Part shown: in pieces, positions 42,396 to 50,799 of the stretch
How the letters are laid out: each line of letters begins with the position of its first letter
How positions within the stretch are numbered: position 1 is the stretch's first letter
Source: Verrucomicrobiota bacterium
Lineage (GTDB): Bacteria; Verrucomicrobiota; Verrucomicrobiia; Opitutales; Opitutaceae
NCBI GenBank assembly: GCA_019510185.1
Contig: JAEKKV010000011.1
Location: 186,001-250,000 of the forward strand
DNA: 64,000 bases
Direction of reading: 5' to 3'
The notes under the pieces: model-generated
The model's input: only the letters and a program-made list of their open reading frames with translations
Database searches by the model: none
Told to the model about the DNA's origin: nothing
Program-made: the position numbers and the translations under genes

Positions 42396-43603
42396 TGCCT
42401 CCCGCGCCCGTCATCGCGTACCTTTTCACGACATTCCCGAAGCCGACCGAGACGTTCATCCAGAGGGAAGTCGCCGGTCTCCAGGCCCTCGGTGTCAACC
42501 TGCGCCTCTACTCCCTGTGGGGCGGCGGCCGCGAATTCAACGGCCTGCCCGTCACGCGCTTTTCCAAGTGGAGACTGGCGACGCTCGTGTTTTGGCTGCC
42601 TTGGCTGGCGGTGTGCCGCCCTCGCGTGCTGGCAGAGCTAATACGCGGGGCGCTGGACCGCCGGCCGCCATCGTGTCTGAATTTTTTCGAAAACCTCCTC
42701 GGGCTCGGCTTCGGACTGGTTTACGCCGCGCATTTTCGCAGCGAACGTCCGGCGCATGTCCATGCCGTATGGGGCGGCGCGCCGTCCACGGCGGCCTGGC
42801 TGCTCTGGCGTCTCGACGGTCATCCCTACAGCGGGGCGGGCCACGCCTACGATTTGTACCAGGATGGCGGTGACGGCTGGCTGCGGGAAAAACTCGCGCC
42901 GGCTCTCTTCATTCACACCTCCACCGAGATGGGCCGGCGCACGCTGCTGGAGCGTGGGTTGGCGCCCGACAAAATCCACGTTATCCGGCGCGGGTTGAAC
43001 ACGCTTCCGGTTCTCAAGCCCCTGCGCATCCCGCGCACGCCATTGCGCCTGCTCTGCGTCGCGCGGCTTGTGCCCAAGAAGGGCCTCGATCACCAGCTCC
43101 GCATCTACGCGGCGCTCAAGGCGGCGGGCGTGTCCTTCGAAGCGCGCATCGCGGGCGAGGGACCGTTGCTGGCCCTGTTGGAGAAATACGCGTCCGAACT
43201 GAGCGTGGCCGGCGAGGTCACGTTTCTGGGGCATCGGCCGCAGTCAGAAATCGCGACGTTGCGCGAATGGGCTGACGTGTTGCTGCACACCGGCGTGATT
43301 GCCGCCGATGGCGATCGCGACGGCCTGCCCAATGTCATTCCCGAGGCGATGAGCGCCGGCGTTCTCGTGGTCACGTCGCCGGCGGCGGCCACGACCGAGG
43401 CGATCACCGAGGGAGTGACGGGCCGGGTTGCGCCGGTGGAGGAGCCGGCGTGCTGGGTGGAGGCGCTGACGGCCTTGCGCGACGACGATGTTCTGGCGGA
43501 GCGCCTGCGACAGGCCGCGCGCGTTTGGGTTGAGGCGAATTTCGACGCCACCCGCAACAGTGGCCGGTTAGCCGCGCTCTATGCTGACCTGACGCGACCA
43601 TGA
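42395..43603 (+). CDS. Glycosyltransferase family 4 (colanic acid WcaL-like)
   Basis: A 402-residue GT-B glycosyltransferase. The opening IAYLFTTFPKPTETFIQREV is the hallmark of the subgroup including WcaL/AmsK from exopolysaccharide clusters. Further blocks are GHAYDLYQDGG, IHTSTEMGRRTLLERG, VARLVPKKGLDHQLRIYAAL, and the donor-site E-x7-E in GLPNVIPEAMSAGVLVV. It overlaps the SDR stop by one base and its own stop overlaps the next GT2 start by four bases (ATGA), so the three are translated as a unit. The sugar and acceptor are unknown; a lipid made by the upstream enzymes is an attractive acceptor. Confidence 0.92.
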   Translation: MPPAPVIAYLFTTFPKPTETFIQREVAGLQALGVNLRLYSLWGGGREFNGLPVTRFSKWRLATLVFWLPWLAVCRPRVLAELIRGALDRRPPSCLNFFENLLGLGFGLVYAAHFRSERPAHVHAVWGGAPSTAAWLLWRLDGHPYSGAGHAYDLYQDGGDGWLREKLAPALFIHTSTEMGRRTLLERGLAPDKIHVIRRGLNTLPVLKPLRIPRTPLRLLCVARLVPKKGLDHQLRIYAALKAAGVSFEARIAGEGPLLALLEKYASELSVAGEVTFLGHRPQSEIATLREWADVLLHTGVIAADGDRDGLPNVIPEAMSAGVLVVTSPAAATTEAITEGVTGRVAPVEEPACWVEALTALRDDDVLAERLRQAARVWVEANFDATRNSGRLAALYADLTRP

Positions 43604-44475
43604 ACAAGCCGGAGCTGAGCATTCTCATGGCGGTGCACAATCGCTTGGATCTGACGCGAATCTGTCTGGCTTCGCTGGAGCGTTCGCTTGTCGGCGTGGA
43701 CTACGAAGTGCTGATCGTGGACGATCTCAGCACCGACGGCACCAGGGATTTCTTGGAGACCTTGGGCGCGCCTTACCGCGTGTTTTTGAACGAGCGGAAA
43801 GGAAATTTTGCGATCAACAACAACCTCGCGGCGCGCGAGGCGCGGGCGGACGTCCTTTGTTTTCTCAACAACGACACGGAGCTGGCGCCGGGCTGGTACG
43901 AGCCGATGCGCGAGGGGCTGGCCCGGTTTCCCGACGCTGGTTTCATCGGCAACTTGCAGAAGAATCCGGCGACCGGCCGCTATGATCACATGGGGGTGGT
44001 GTTCGCGCCGTGGCTCACCCCGGCGCATTATGGGCAGCATTATAAGCGCATGCCGGCGTGGTTGCGGACGACGGAGTTCACACCGTGGAGCGCGGTGACG
44101 GCGGCCTGTTGCCTGGCGCGCCGCGAGGTGTTTTTCGCCGCCGGCGGATTTGACGAAGCTTACGTCAACGGCTGCGAAGACATCGACTTGTGCCTACGCA
44201 TGCACCGGCAAGGCCATCGGCACTACGTGGCCAACCGAAGCGAAATCGTGCACCACAAAGGGGCGTCACCAGGCAGAAAGACTTTCAACGACCTTAACCT
44301 GGAACGTTTGAAGACAATTTGGGGTGACTATATCCAGGGAAAATTCGTGGAGTCCGACGGACGTCGCTTCGCCGAGACATATCTGCGCAAGACATTGGTT
44401 TACCCGTGGAAATCAAACCTTGGCAAAACTTGGATCAGTCTGCGCATACTGGCCCGGATGGCGGGCAACAGGTAA
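43600..44475 (+). CDS. Glycosyltransferase family 2
   Basis: A 291-residue inverting GT-A glycosyltransferase. The N-terminal nucleotide-sugar site includes SILMAVHNRLDLTRICLASL, VLIVDDLSTDGTRDFL and FLNNDTELAPGWYEPM (the DxD-type metal motif). The acceptor-side NGCEDIDLCLRMHRQGHR provides the catalytic base region (ED). Similar to rhamnosyltransferase-like proteins of O-antigen clusters. It overlaps the preceding GT4 by four bases and is followed 12 bases later by the PIG-L-like gene. The last ~40 residues (TLVYPWKSNLGKTWISLRI) may form a membrane-associated helix. Confidence 0.9.
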   Translation: MNKPELSILMAVHNRLDLTRICLASLERSLVGVDYEVLIVDDLSTDGTRDFLETLGAPYRVFLNERKGNFAINNNLAAREARADVLCFLNNDTELAPGWYEPMREGLARFPDAGFIGNLQKNPATGRYDHMGVVFAPWLTPAHYGQHYKRMPAWLRTTEFTPWSAVTAACCLARREVFFAAGGFDEAYVNGCEDIDLCLRMHRQGHRHYVANRSEIVHHKGASPGRKTFNDLNLERLKTIWGDYIQGKFVESDGRRFAETYLRKTLVYPWKSNLGKTWISLRILARMAGNR

Positions 44476-44487
44476 AGCATTCCAAGA

Positions 44488-45300
44488 ATGACAAAGCGAG
44501 AACCTCACTCCGTCACACAGCCCTTGGTCGTACTTGGTCATCCGGGCCATGAGCTCCGTATTTACGGCTGGCTGAAGCACCATCGGCCGGACGTGTGGAT
44601 TCTGACCGATGGCTCGGGCGCTGCGGCCGAGCCGCGCATCGAGCTGTCACGCCGGGTGCTGCAGTCTCTCGGCCTAAAGCCCGGCGCGATTTTCGGCGAC
44701 CATACCGATCGCGATGTTTATGCCGCGATTCTGCGCGGCGACGCGGCCTTCTTCATCACCATCGCCCGCGCAATCACCCGGCGCCTGCTCGACGCCGGCC
44801 ATACCGCCCTCATCAGCGACGCCGCCGAGGGTTACAATCCCACCCACGACCTCTGCCAGCTCGTCTCCTCGGCCGCCGTCGCCCGGGCATCCCTCGAAAG
44901 CGGCTCAAGCATCTCGCATCACACGTTCCTTTTGGCAGGCCGACCCGAGGGCGAACCGCACCAACGTCATGCTGACGACATTGCAGTGAATCTCGACGAG
45001 GCCGAGGGCCGGGAAAAAATCCAGACCGCGCTTGATTACGCACGCGCCACGGACGGAACCCTGCTGAAGGAGGTCGAGGAGACTTTGGTTCGTTTTGGGC
45101 CAGATATTTTCCGCCACGAGCGTCTTCTGAGCCACGCGACGGGTGATTATGGGATGCAGTTCAATGGGCGGCGCCCGTTTTATGAAGAGCATGGCGAGCG
45201 GCGAGCCCAGGAAGGCCATTATCACGAGGTCATCCGTTACCAGCAGCACATGATGCCGCTGGTCCGGGCACTGAGCCAGCACGCTCTCGGGCGGGATTAA
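44488..45300 (+). CDS. Distant PIG-L/LmbE-like protein
   Basis: A 270-residue soluble protein. I see a distant resemblance to PIG-L deacetylases, which remove N-acetyl groups from sugars using zinc. The start VVLGHPGHELRIYGWLKHH corresponds to the family AHPDDE motif but with Gly-His in place of Asp-Asp. WILTDGSG matches the next strand. YNPTHDLCQL could match the second histidine motif. With the catalytic Asp missing, activity may be altered. The C-terminal 100 residues (FGPDIFRHERLLSHATGDYG, EEHGERRAQEGHYHEVIRY) are unique. It lies between two glycosyltransferase genes on the same strand, which supports a glycan-modifying role. Family assignment is inference only. Confidence 0.55.
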   Translation: MTKREPHSVTQPLVVLGHPGHELRIYGWLKHHRPDVWILTDGSGAAAEPRIELSRRVLQSLGLKPGAIFGDHTDRDVYAAILRGDAAFFITIARAITRRLLDAGHTALISDAAEGYNPTHDLCQLVSSAAVARASLESGSSISHHTFLLAGRPEGEPHQRHADDIAVNLDEAEGREKIQTALDYARATDGTLLKEVEETLVRFGPDIFRHERLLSHATGDYGMQFNGRRPFYEEHGERRAQEGHYHEVIRYQQHMMPLVRALSQHALGRD

Positions 45301-45311
45301 CCTGCAACGCC

Positions 45312-46535
45312 GTGCGAGTTCTCATCACCAACAATTCGCTCGCCGAGCATGCGGGCACGGAACTTTACGTGAGGGATGTCGCGTTTGCGCTGCGGAGGCG
45401 TGGTCACGACCCCATCGCCTACAGCAGCCGTCTTGGCGCGGTGGCCGAGGAGCTGGTGGCAGGCGGCGTTCCGGTGCTGGACGATCTGTCGATGCTGGAG
45501 ATGCCTCCCGATCTCATCCACGCCCATCATCACATGGACGCCATGGTGGCGATGCTGCGCTTTCCCCGCGTGCCTGCCGTGTTGTTTTGTCACGGATCTA
45601 TGCCTTGGGAAGAGGCGCCTGTCTTTTTCCCCTCGATCCTGCATTTTGTCGCAATTGATGACGCCTGTCATGATCGGCTCACCAGCGCCGGCGTTGCGCC
45701 GGATGCGATCACCACGCTGCGGACATTTGTCGATCTTCACCGGTTTCCATTGCGTGAACAGTGCGCGCCGGAGCCCCGTCGCGCGTTGGTTTTCAGCAAC
45801 TATGCCGCTCCCGGGCCGGGGCTTGAGCTCATCCGCGTGGCTTGCGCCGAGGCGGGGATCACCGAAGTGGACGTGATTGGCCACGGCATGGGTACCGCGG
45901 TCGCGCACCCGGAGGAAATCTTGCAGCGCTACGATGTCGTCTTCGCAAAGGGGCGCGCCGCTCATGAGGCCGCCGCAACAGGCGCCGCCGTAATCGTGAG
46001 CGACTACTCCCGCTTTGCCGGCCTGCTCACTTCCGACGTTTACGAGGTCTGGCGCTCACTCAATTTTGGCGTCCGCACCTTGGTGTATTCGCTGGAGCAA
46101 TCCGCCTTGGTCGCGGAAATCCGTCGCTATCAGGCCAGTGATGTCCGTCGGGTGACCGAACGCCTCCGCCGTGAGGCCGACTTGGAGACGTCGATGGATC
46201 GCTTGATGGGACTTTATGAACGCATTCACTCCGGTCGCGATCGGCTCGCCTTGCTGTCCGAGGGTGTCTTTACAGCCGCCGCGTCGGTCTATCTCCAGGG
46301 TTTGGCCGACCAGTTGAAATCACCCGACGCCCTCGCCCTTCGCATCCGGGAGGAGATGTCGGCCCTTCCGAATCCACTGCTGACGGATGTGCTTATGAAG
46401 GCATCTATGAGCCGGCTTGAGGACAAGATCCGTCGGCTCACCACCTCGTTTTCCTGGCGGGTGACTGCGCCGCTACGTCTTTTAAGGCGGCGGTTGGTCG
46501 ATCCTTTCCGTCCGGAAGGACCACGAGGAGATTAA
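45312..46535 (+). CDS. GT4-like glycosyltransferase
   Basis: A 407-residue protein starting with GTG at 45312. The N-terminal half has the GT4 pattern (LITNNSLAEHAGTELYVRDV, LIHAHHHMDAMVAML). The C-terminal lobe has LVFSNYAAPGPGLELI, RYDVVFAKGRAAHEAAATGA and AVIVSDYSRFAGLLT, a rearranged donor site with a recognisable Glu. It ends with a helical tail (residues ~330-407) containing SFSWRVTAPLRLLRRR. Such a 'SWRxTxPLR' tail recurs at the ends of many surface-polysaccharide transferases. Last gene of the plus-strand run, convergent with the alpha-oxoamine synthase 5 bases away. Activity uncertain because the canonical E-x7-E is not clean. Confidence 0.72.
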   Translation: MRVLITNNSLAEHAGTELYVRDVAFALRRRGHDPIAYSSRLGAVAEELVAGGVPVLDDLSMLEMPPDLIHAHHHMDAMVAMLRFPRVPAVLFCHGSMPWEEAPVFFPSILHFVAIDDACHDRLTSAGVAPDAITTLRTFVDLHRFPLREQCAPEPRRALVFSNYAAPGPGLELIRVACAEAGITEVDVIGHGMGTAVAHPEEILQRYDVVFAKGRAAHEAAATGAAVIVSDYSRFAGLLTSDVYEVWRSLNFGVRTLVYSLEQSALVAEIRRYQASDVRRVTERLRREADLETSMDRLMGLYERIHSGRDRLALLSEGVFTAAASVYLQGLADQLKSPDALALRIREEMSALPNPLLTDVLMKASMSRLEDKIRRLTTSFSWRVTAPLRLLRRRLVDPFRPEGPRGD

Positions 46536-46540
46536 CGGAA

Positions 46541-47737
46541 TCAGCTTCGCTTTTTCGCATAGGCCATCGCGTCGGCGATGCGTTCGAGCTGTTCGTCGGT
46601 GTGGCCGGCAGAAATGGCGGTGCGGATGAGGTCCTTGCCGGGAGGCACGGCGGGGGTGATGGACATGACGGTGAACACGCCTTTTTCCATCAGCGCCTGC
46701 CAGAAAGCGTAGGCGCGTTCCTTGGAGCCGAGCACGATCGGCACGGCCGGCGTCTCGGTGTCCCAAGTGTCGAGGCCGAGCGATTTCAGCATGGCCGTGT
46801 AACGCCGGGTGTTACTCCAGAGGCGCTCCAGGTGCTCGGGTTCGGTTTGCAAAATATCGAGCGCGGCGGCGGCGGCGGCGGTCTGGGCGGGGCTGAGCGA
46901 AGCGCTGAACAGGGTGTGTTTGCCGTGAGTGCGCAGATATTCGATGAGCGCGCGTGATCCGGCGACGAAGCCGCCGGTGCTGGCAAGCGACTTGGAAAGG
47001 CTGCCGCAGATGATGTCGATCTGGTCGGTAAGGCCGAAGTGATCGGCGGTGCCGCGGCCTTGCCGGCCGAGGACGCCGAAGCCATGGGCGTCGTCCAGAA
47101 CGGTGAAGCTGTTGAACTCGGCCGCGACGGCGGCGATCTCGGGAAGGCGGACGATGTGGCCTTCCATCGAATACACACCTTCGACGACCGTCATCTTGGG
47201 CGTGCCGGGCGGAAGACTAGCGGCGACGGCGCGGAGATCGTCGGGGTTGTTGTGGGAAAAACGTTCAACGGTGGCGGTGGAGAGGCGGATGCCGTCCCAC
47301 AGGCAGGAGTGAATGTTTTTGTCGGCGAGGATGATGTCGCCTTTCTGGGCGAAGGCGGCGACGCCGGAGAGGCAGGAGAGGTAGCCGGCGGCGTGGATGT
47401 GGCAGGCTTCCTTGCCGAGAAAGGCGGCGAGTTTCGCCTCGAGATCGAGGTGGTAGGCGCGGGAGCCGTTGGAGACGCGGGCTCCGGTGGCGCTGGTGCC
47501 CCAGGTGAGGAGCGCGCCGCGGGCGGCCTCGATGACCTTGGGATGAAAGGAGAGCCCGAGGTAGTCGTTGCTCGCCAGCATGATCATGTCACGGCCGTTC
47601 AGGCGGACGTTCGTGCCCTGCTGGGCTTCCATGGCATGATAATACGGCGCGTAGCGCAGGCGAAGTTTGGTGGCCGGGTCGGACTGACAGCGCTCGCGAA
47701 TGCCGGCGGCTTGGGAAGAAAACAAAGGGAACGCCAT
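46541..47737 (-). CDS. PLP-dependent alpha-oxoamine synthase (BioF/Kbl/SPT family)
   Basis: A 398-residue PLP enzyme that condenses an amino acid with an acyl thioester, releasing CO2. Members are 8-amino-7-oxononanoate synthase, 2-amino-3-ketobutyrate ligase and serine palmitoyltransferase. The PLP lysine is Lys249 in ICGSLSKSLASTGGFVAGS. ASNDYLGLSFHPKV, GTSATGARVSNGSRAYH, DKNIHSCLWDG and VLDDAHGFGVLGRQG are all in place. The SLSKSLASTGG form resembles the synthases tied to lipid or polyketide pathways more than BioF. No biotin or threonine genes are adjacent. The nearby ACP-dehydratase and ketosynthase could supply its acyl substrate. The exact reaction is inferred, not shown. Confidence 0.85.
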   Translation of the reverse strand: MAFPLFSSQAAGIRERCQSDPATKLRLRYAPYYHAMEAQQGTNVRLNGRDMIMLASNDYLGLSFHPKVIEAARGALLTWGTSATGARVSNGSRAYHLDLEAKLAAFLGKEACHIHAAGYLSCLSGVAAFAQKGDIILADKNIHSCLWDGIRLSTATVERFSHNNPDDLRAVAASLPPGTPKMTVVEGVYSMEGHIVRLPEIAAVAAEFNSFTVLDDAHGFGVLGRQGRGTADHFGLTDQIDIICGSLSKSLASTGGFVAGSRALIEYLRTHGKHTLFSASLSPAQTAAAAAALDILQTEPEHLERLWSNTRRYTAMLKSLGLDTWDTETPAVPIVLGSKERAYAFWQALMEKGVFTVMSITPAVPPGKDLIRTAISAGHTDEQLERIADAMAYAKKRS

Positions 47738-47820
47738 GGGAGAACCTTTTATGCAAGGAGCCGGCCGTGAAAGGCAAAGCCGCTTTTGCGGCGGCCAAAG
47801 ATGGGGCGATTCAGGGAAAA

Positions 47821-48585
47821 TCAGGCGCTCTTCCGCCGGTAATCGCCGCGGCTGAAGTATTTTTCCAGCCATACGTAGGCGCAGATGAAAAAGTACCGGC
47901 TGCCCATTTCCTTGATCTTGAGCTTGGCCTCTCCGTGCCGTCGGTTTTCCCACGAGATCGGGACGACCTTCCATGAATAGCCGCGGACAATGGCCTTGAG
48001 GGGAATTTCGACGGTGAGGTTGAAATGGGGGGAAAGAAGCGGCCGGCAGCCGTCGATCACCGTGCGGCGATAGGCCTTGAAGGCGTTTGTCGTGTCGTTG
48101 AGCGGGATGACGAAGAGGGCCTTGACCAGCAGATTGGCCACGCGGTTTACGAAGAGCTTGAGGCGCGGATAATCCACGATGCGGCCGCCTTTGATGAAGC
48201 GGCTGCCGAAGGCGCATTCATAGCCTTCGTCGTTGAGTATTTGCCAATAGCGGACGGCATCCTCCGGCGAATCGGAGGCATCGGCCATCATGATGACGAC
48301 GGCGTCGCCGTGGCTGTGGTTGAGGCCGTGAATGATGGCGCATCCGAAACCATGCGGACCCGGATTTTGGGTCGGGACAAGGGAGGGGATCTCGGTTTTG
48401 AGCGTTTGCAGCAACGACCAGGTGCCGTCCCGGCTGCCGTCGTCGACCACCACGATCTCGTGGGGGATGCGATAGTGGTTAAAGGTCGCGTGAAGATTGC
48501 GCAGCGTGAACGGCAGCGAGCCTTCCTCGTCGCGGGCGGGAATGATGACCGAGTAGAGCGTGAGTGGCGTGGCGGGCTGGAGCAT
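47821..48585 (-). CDS. Glycosyltransferase family 2 (DPM1-like)
   Basis: A 254-residue GT-A enzyme related to dolichol/polyprenyl-phosphate mannose synthases. SVIIPARDEEGSLPFTLRNL, IVVVDDGSRDGTWSLL and the metal-binding MMADASDSPEDAVRYW are typical. AFGSRFIKGGRIVDYPRLKL and NDTTNAFKAYRRTVIDGC also match the DPM1 family, including the TNAFK motif. No C-terminal membrane helices beyond the amphipathic SRYFFICAYVWLEKYF segment. It probably loads a sugar onto a polyprenyl phosphate. It lies between an epimerase (19 bases upstream) and the alpha-oxoamine synthase (83 bases downstream) on the minus strand. Confidence 0.9.
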   Translation of the reverse strand: MLQPATPLTLYSVIIPARDEEGSLPFTLRNLHATFNHYRIPHEIVVVDDGSRDGTWSLLQTLKTEIPSLVPTQNPGPHGFGCAIIHGLNHSHGDAVVIMMADASDSPEDAVRYWQILNDEGYECAFGSRFIKGGRIVDYPRLKLFVNRVANLLVKALFVIPLNDTTNAFKAYRRTVIDGCRPLLSPHFNLTVEIPLKAIVRGYSWKVVPISWENRRHGEAKLKIKEMGSRYFFICAYVWLEKYFSRGDYRRKSA

Positions 48586-48604
48586 GACGCGGGATCGGCA
48601 AACG

Positions 48605-49675
48605 CTAAAGCGGCGCCGACAGGTCGAGCCAGTCAGGATGCGCCTGCGCGTGGACGGCGATTTCTTCGAGAATCGCCGTGACAGGAGTTTGGGGCCGCCA
48701 ATCCCACGTGCGCGCGGCTTTGGCCGAATCGAGAACCATCCAGGGAATGTCGAACGGCCGGGGCGCGAGATCGGCGGCCACGGGATGCGAACCGAAGCGA
48801 CCGGCGCACCAGTCGCTGAGCTGCCGCAGGGAAAAGGCCGAGGCAGCTCCGCCGCTCACGTTCACGAGGCGGTTTCCGGCGGGCGTTTGCGGCGCGGCGA
48901 ATTGCTTTTCCAGCAGGGGCGCGAGGTCGCGCGGATGGAGGCAGTCACGCACCTGGTGTCCCTGTCCGCCAAAGCCGATGTAGCGCAAGGGGCGGCGGCT
49001 AAGGTAACTGTTTATCCAATACGCGAAGATCCCCTGGTCGGGCCGGCCGAACTGGCCGGCGCCGGCGAGCACGCCGCAACGGTTGATGAAAACGGGGAAG
49101 CCGAAGGTCTCGCCGTATTCGAGGGCGAGGGTTTCGCTGGCGAGCTTGGTCGCGCCGTAGAGGGAGACCGGCGCGCCGGTCGCAAAGGTCTCGTCGATGC
49201 CCGCGGCGCCGAGGCCGGCGGGGAGGGAGGCGGCAGACGCGACCGGGCGGAAGGCGTGGTTTTCGACCTCCACCGGAAGGGCGGCGAGCGGCGGAATGCT
49301 GTAAACGCGGCTGGTGCTGAGAAGGGTGAAGCCGGCGCGATGACGCTTGCAGTATTCGAGCAGGTTCAGGGTGCCGCCGAGGTTGTGCTCGACGAGCTGG
49401 CGGGAGCTGGTTTTTCCGTCCACGCCGGCGAGCACGCTTGGATTGGCGGCGGCGTCGACCACCCAGTCGCACGCGGGGAGTGCGTCGATGTCGCTGGCGG
49501 CGCGCAGGTCGCCGTGGACGAGCTTGACGCCCAGCGCCTTGAGTTCGGTCCGGTTGGCCTCGCTGCCGGGCCGGATGAAATTATCGAGACCGATGAGCTG
49601 GTGTCCTTGGGCGACGAGCTGGCGGGCGAGCGTGCTGCCGACAAAACCGCAGGCGCCGGTGAGGAGAATGGTCAT
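48605..49675 (-). CDS. NAD-dependent epimerase/dehydratase (tyvelose epimerase-like)
   Basis: A 356-residue extended SDR. The cofactor motif TGACGFVGSTLARQL is followed by LDNFIRPGSEANRTEL, a turn typical of CDP-tyvelose/paratose 2-epimerase-like proteins. The catalytic Tyr-x3-Lys is YGATK, and STSRVYS gives the Ser/Thr. GQGHQVRDCLHPRDLA is the family's substrate-site block. The next gene upstream (49691-50749) is a second member of the same group, 15 bases away, so the two may act in sequence on one nucleotide sugar. No CDP-glucose dehydratase or paratose synthase is in the window, so the CDP-tyvelose assignment remains open. Confidence 0.85.
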   Translation of the reverse strand: MTILLTGACGFVGSTLARQLVAQGHQLIGLDNFIRPGSEANRTELKALGVKLVHGDLRAASDIDALPACDWVVDAAANPSVLAGVDGKTSSRQLVEHNLGGTLNLLEYCKRHRAGFTLLSTSRVYSIPPLAALPVEVENHAFRPVASAASLPAGLGAAGIDETFATGAPVSLYGATKLASETLALEYGETFGFPVFINRCGVLAGAGQFGRPDQGIFAYWINSYLSRRPLRYIGFGGQGHQVRDCLHPRDLAPLLEKQFAAPQTPAGNRLVNVSGGAASAFSLRQLSDWCAGRFGSHPVAADLAPRPFDIPWMVLDSAKAARTWDWRPQTPVTAILEEIAVHAQAHPDWLDLSAPL

Positions 49676-49690
49676 GAGCGGTGATGCGAG

Positions 49691-50749
49691 TCAGCCTTGG
49701 CGGGCCCGCCAGGCCTGGACGATCTGGCGGATGGTTTCCTCAAGCGACTGGGTGATGTCCCAGTCGGGATAGTGGGCGCGCATTTTGCGGAGGTCGGAGT
49801 AGTAGCAGATGTGGTCGCCGGCCCGGTTTTGGTCGACGTAGGTAAAGACCTGGGGCTTGCCGGTGAACTTCTCGGTGATTTTGAAGGCCTCGAGGATGGA
49901 GGTGCTGTTGGCCTTGCCGCCGCCGAGATTATAAACTTCGCCGGCGCGCGGGGCGGCGACAAAGGCGGCCATGAAGCGGGCGACATCGAGCGAGTGGATG
50001 TTGTCGCGCACCTGTTTTCCTTTGTAACCGAAAACCTTATACTCGCGGCCTTCGAGATTGCATTTCACCAGGTAGGAAAGAAAGCCGTGCAGCTCGACGC
50101 CGGTGTGGTTGGGGCCGGTGAGACAGCCGCCGCGCAGGGCGCAGGTGGGCAGGTTGAAATAGCGTCCGTACTCCTGCACCATGACGTCGGCGGCGACTTT
50201 GGAGGCGCCGAAAAGCGAGTGCTTGGACTGGTCGATGGTGAAAGTCTCCGCGATGCCATGCTCGTAGGCGGGATCGGCATAGTCCCAGCGGGTCGCGAGC
50301 TCCTGAAGCGCGATGCGGTTGGGGGCGTCGCCATAGACCTTGTTGGTGCTCATGTGCACGAAGGGCGCTTCGGGCGCGGCCTGACGGGCGGCTTCGAGGA
50401 GATTGAGCGTGCCGCCGGCGTTGGTGTCGAAATCGTCGAAGGGAATGGCGGCCGCGCGGTCGTGCGAAGGCTGGGCGGCGGTGTGGACGATGGCGTCGGG
50501 CTTGACGGCCTTGACGATCGCGAGAATGCCGGCGCGATCGCGAATATCGATTTCGTGATGAACAAAGCCGGGCAGCTCGGCACTCAGGCGCTGCTGATTC
50601 CAGCGGGTGTCGCCCTGCGGGCCGAAGAAAACGGCGCGCTGGTTGTTGTCGACGCCATGGACGGTATAGCCGAGCTCACGCGCGAAATAAACGCAGACCT
50701 CGGAACCGATGAGGCCGGAGGAACCGGTGACGAGGAGGGTTTTAGGCAT
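49691..50749 (-). CDS. CDP-paratose 2-epimerase-like SDR with Phe at the Tyr site
   Basis: A 352-residue extended SDR. The NAD motif is [11 protein letters not shown] at the N-terminus. The blocks [52 protein letters not shown] and [19 protein letters not shown] mark a conserved group annotated as CDP-paratose/tyvelose epimerases. At the place of the catalytic Tyr-x3-Lys the sequence reads SLFGASK: Phe180 with Lys184. Loss of the Tyr hydroxyl should change hydride-transfer chemistry, so the reaction may differ from the named one. It is tightly followed by the second epimerase and preceded by a 50-base gap to the membrane protein gene. Confidence 0.85.
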   Translation of the reverse strand: MPKTLLVTGSSGLIGSEVCVYFARELGYTVHGVDNNQRAVFFGPQGDTRWNQQRLSAELPGFVHHEIDIRDRAGILAIVKAVKPDAIVHTAAQPSHDRAAAIPFDDFDTNAGGTLNLLEAARQAAPEAPFVHMSTNKVYGDAPNRIALQELATRWDYADPAYEHGIAETFTIDQSKHSLFGASKVAADVMVQEYGRYFNLPTCALRGGCLTGPNHTGVELHGFLSYLVKCNLEGREYKVFGYKGKQVRDNIHSLDVARFMAAFVAAPRAGEVYNLGGGKANSTSILEAFKITEKFTGKPQVFTYVDQNRAGDHICYYSDLRKMRAHYPDWDITQSLEETIRQIVQAWRARQG

Positions 50750-50799
50750 GGTGTAATGGTCGATTGCCGCTGCCGTCTGATTGGACTGTGTGGCTTAAA

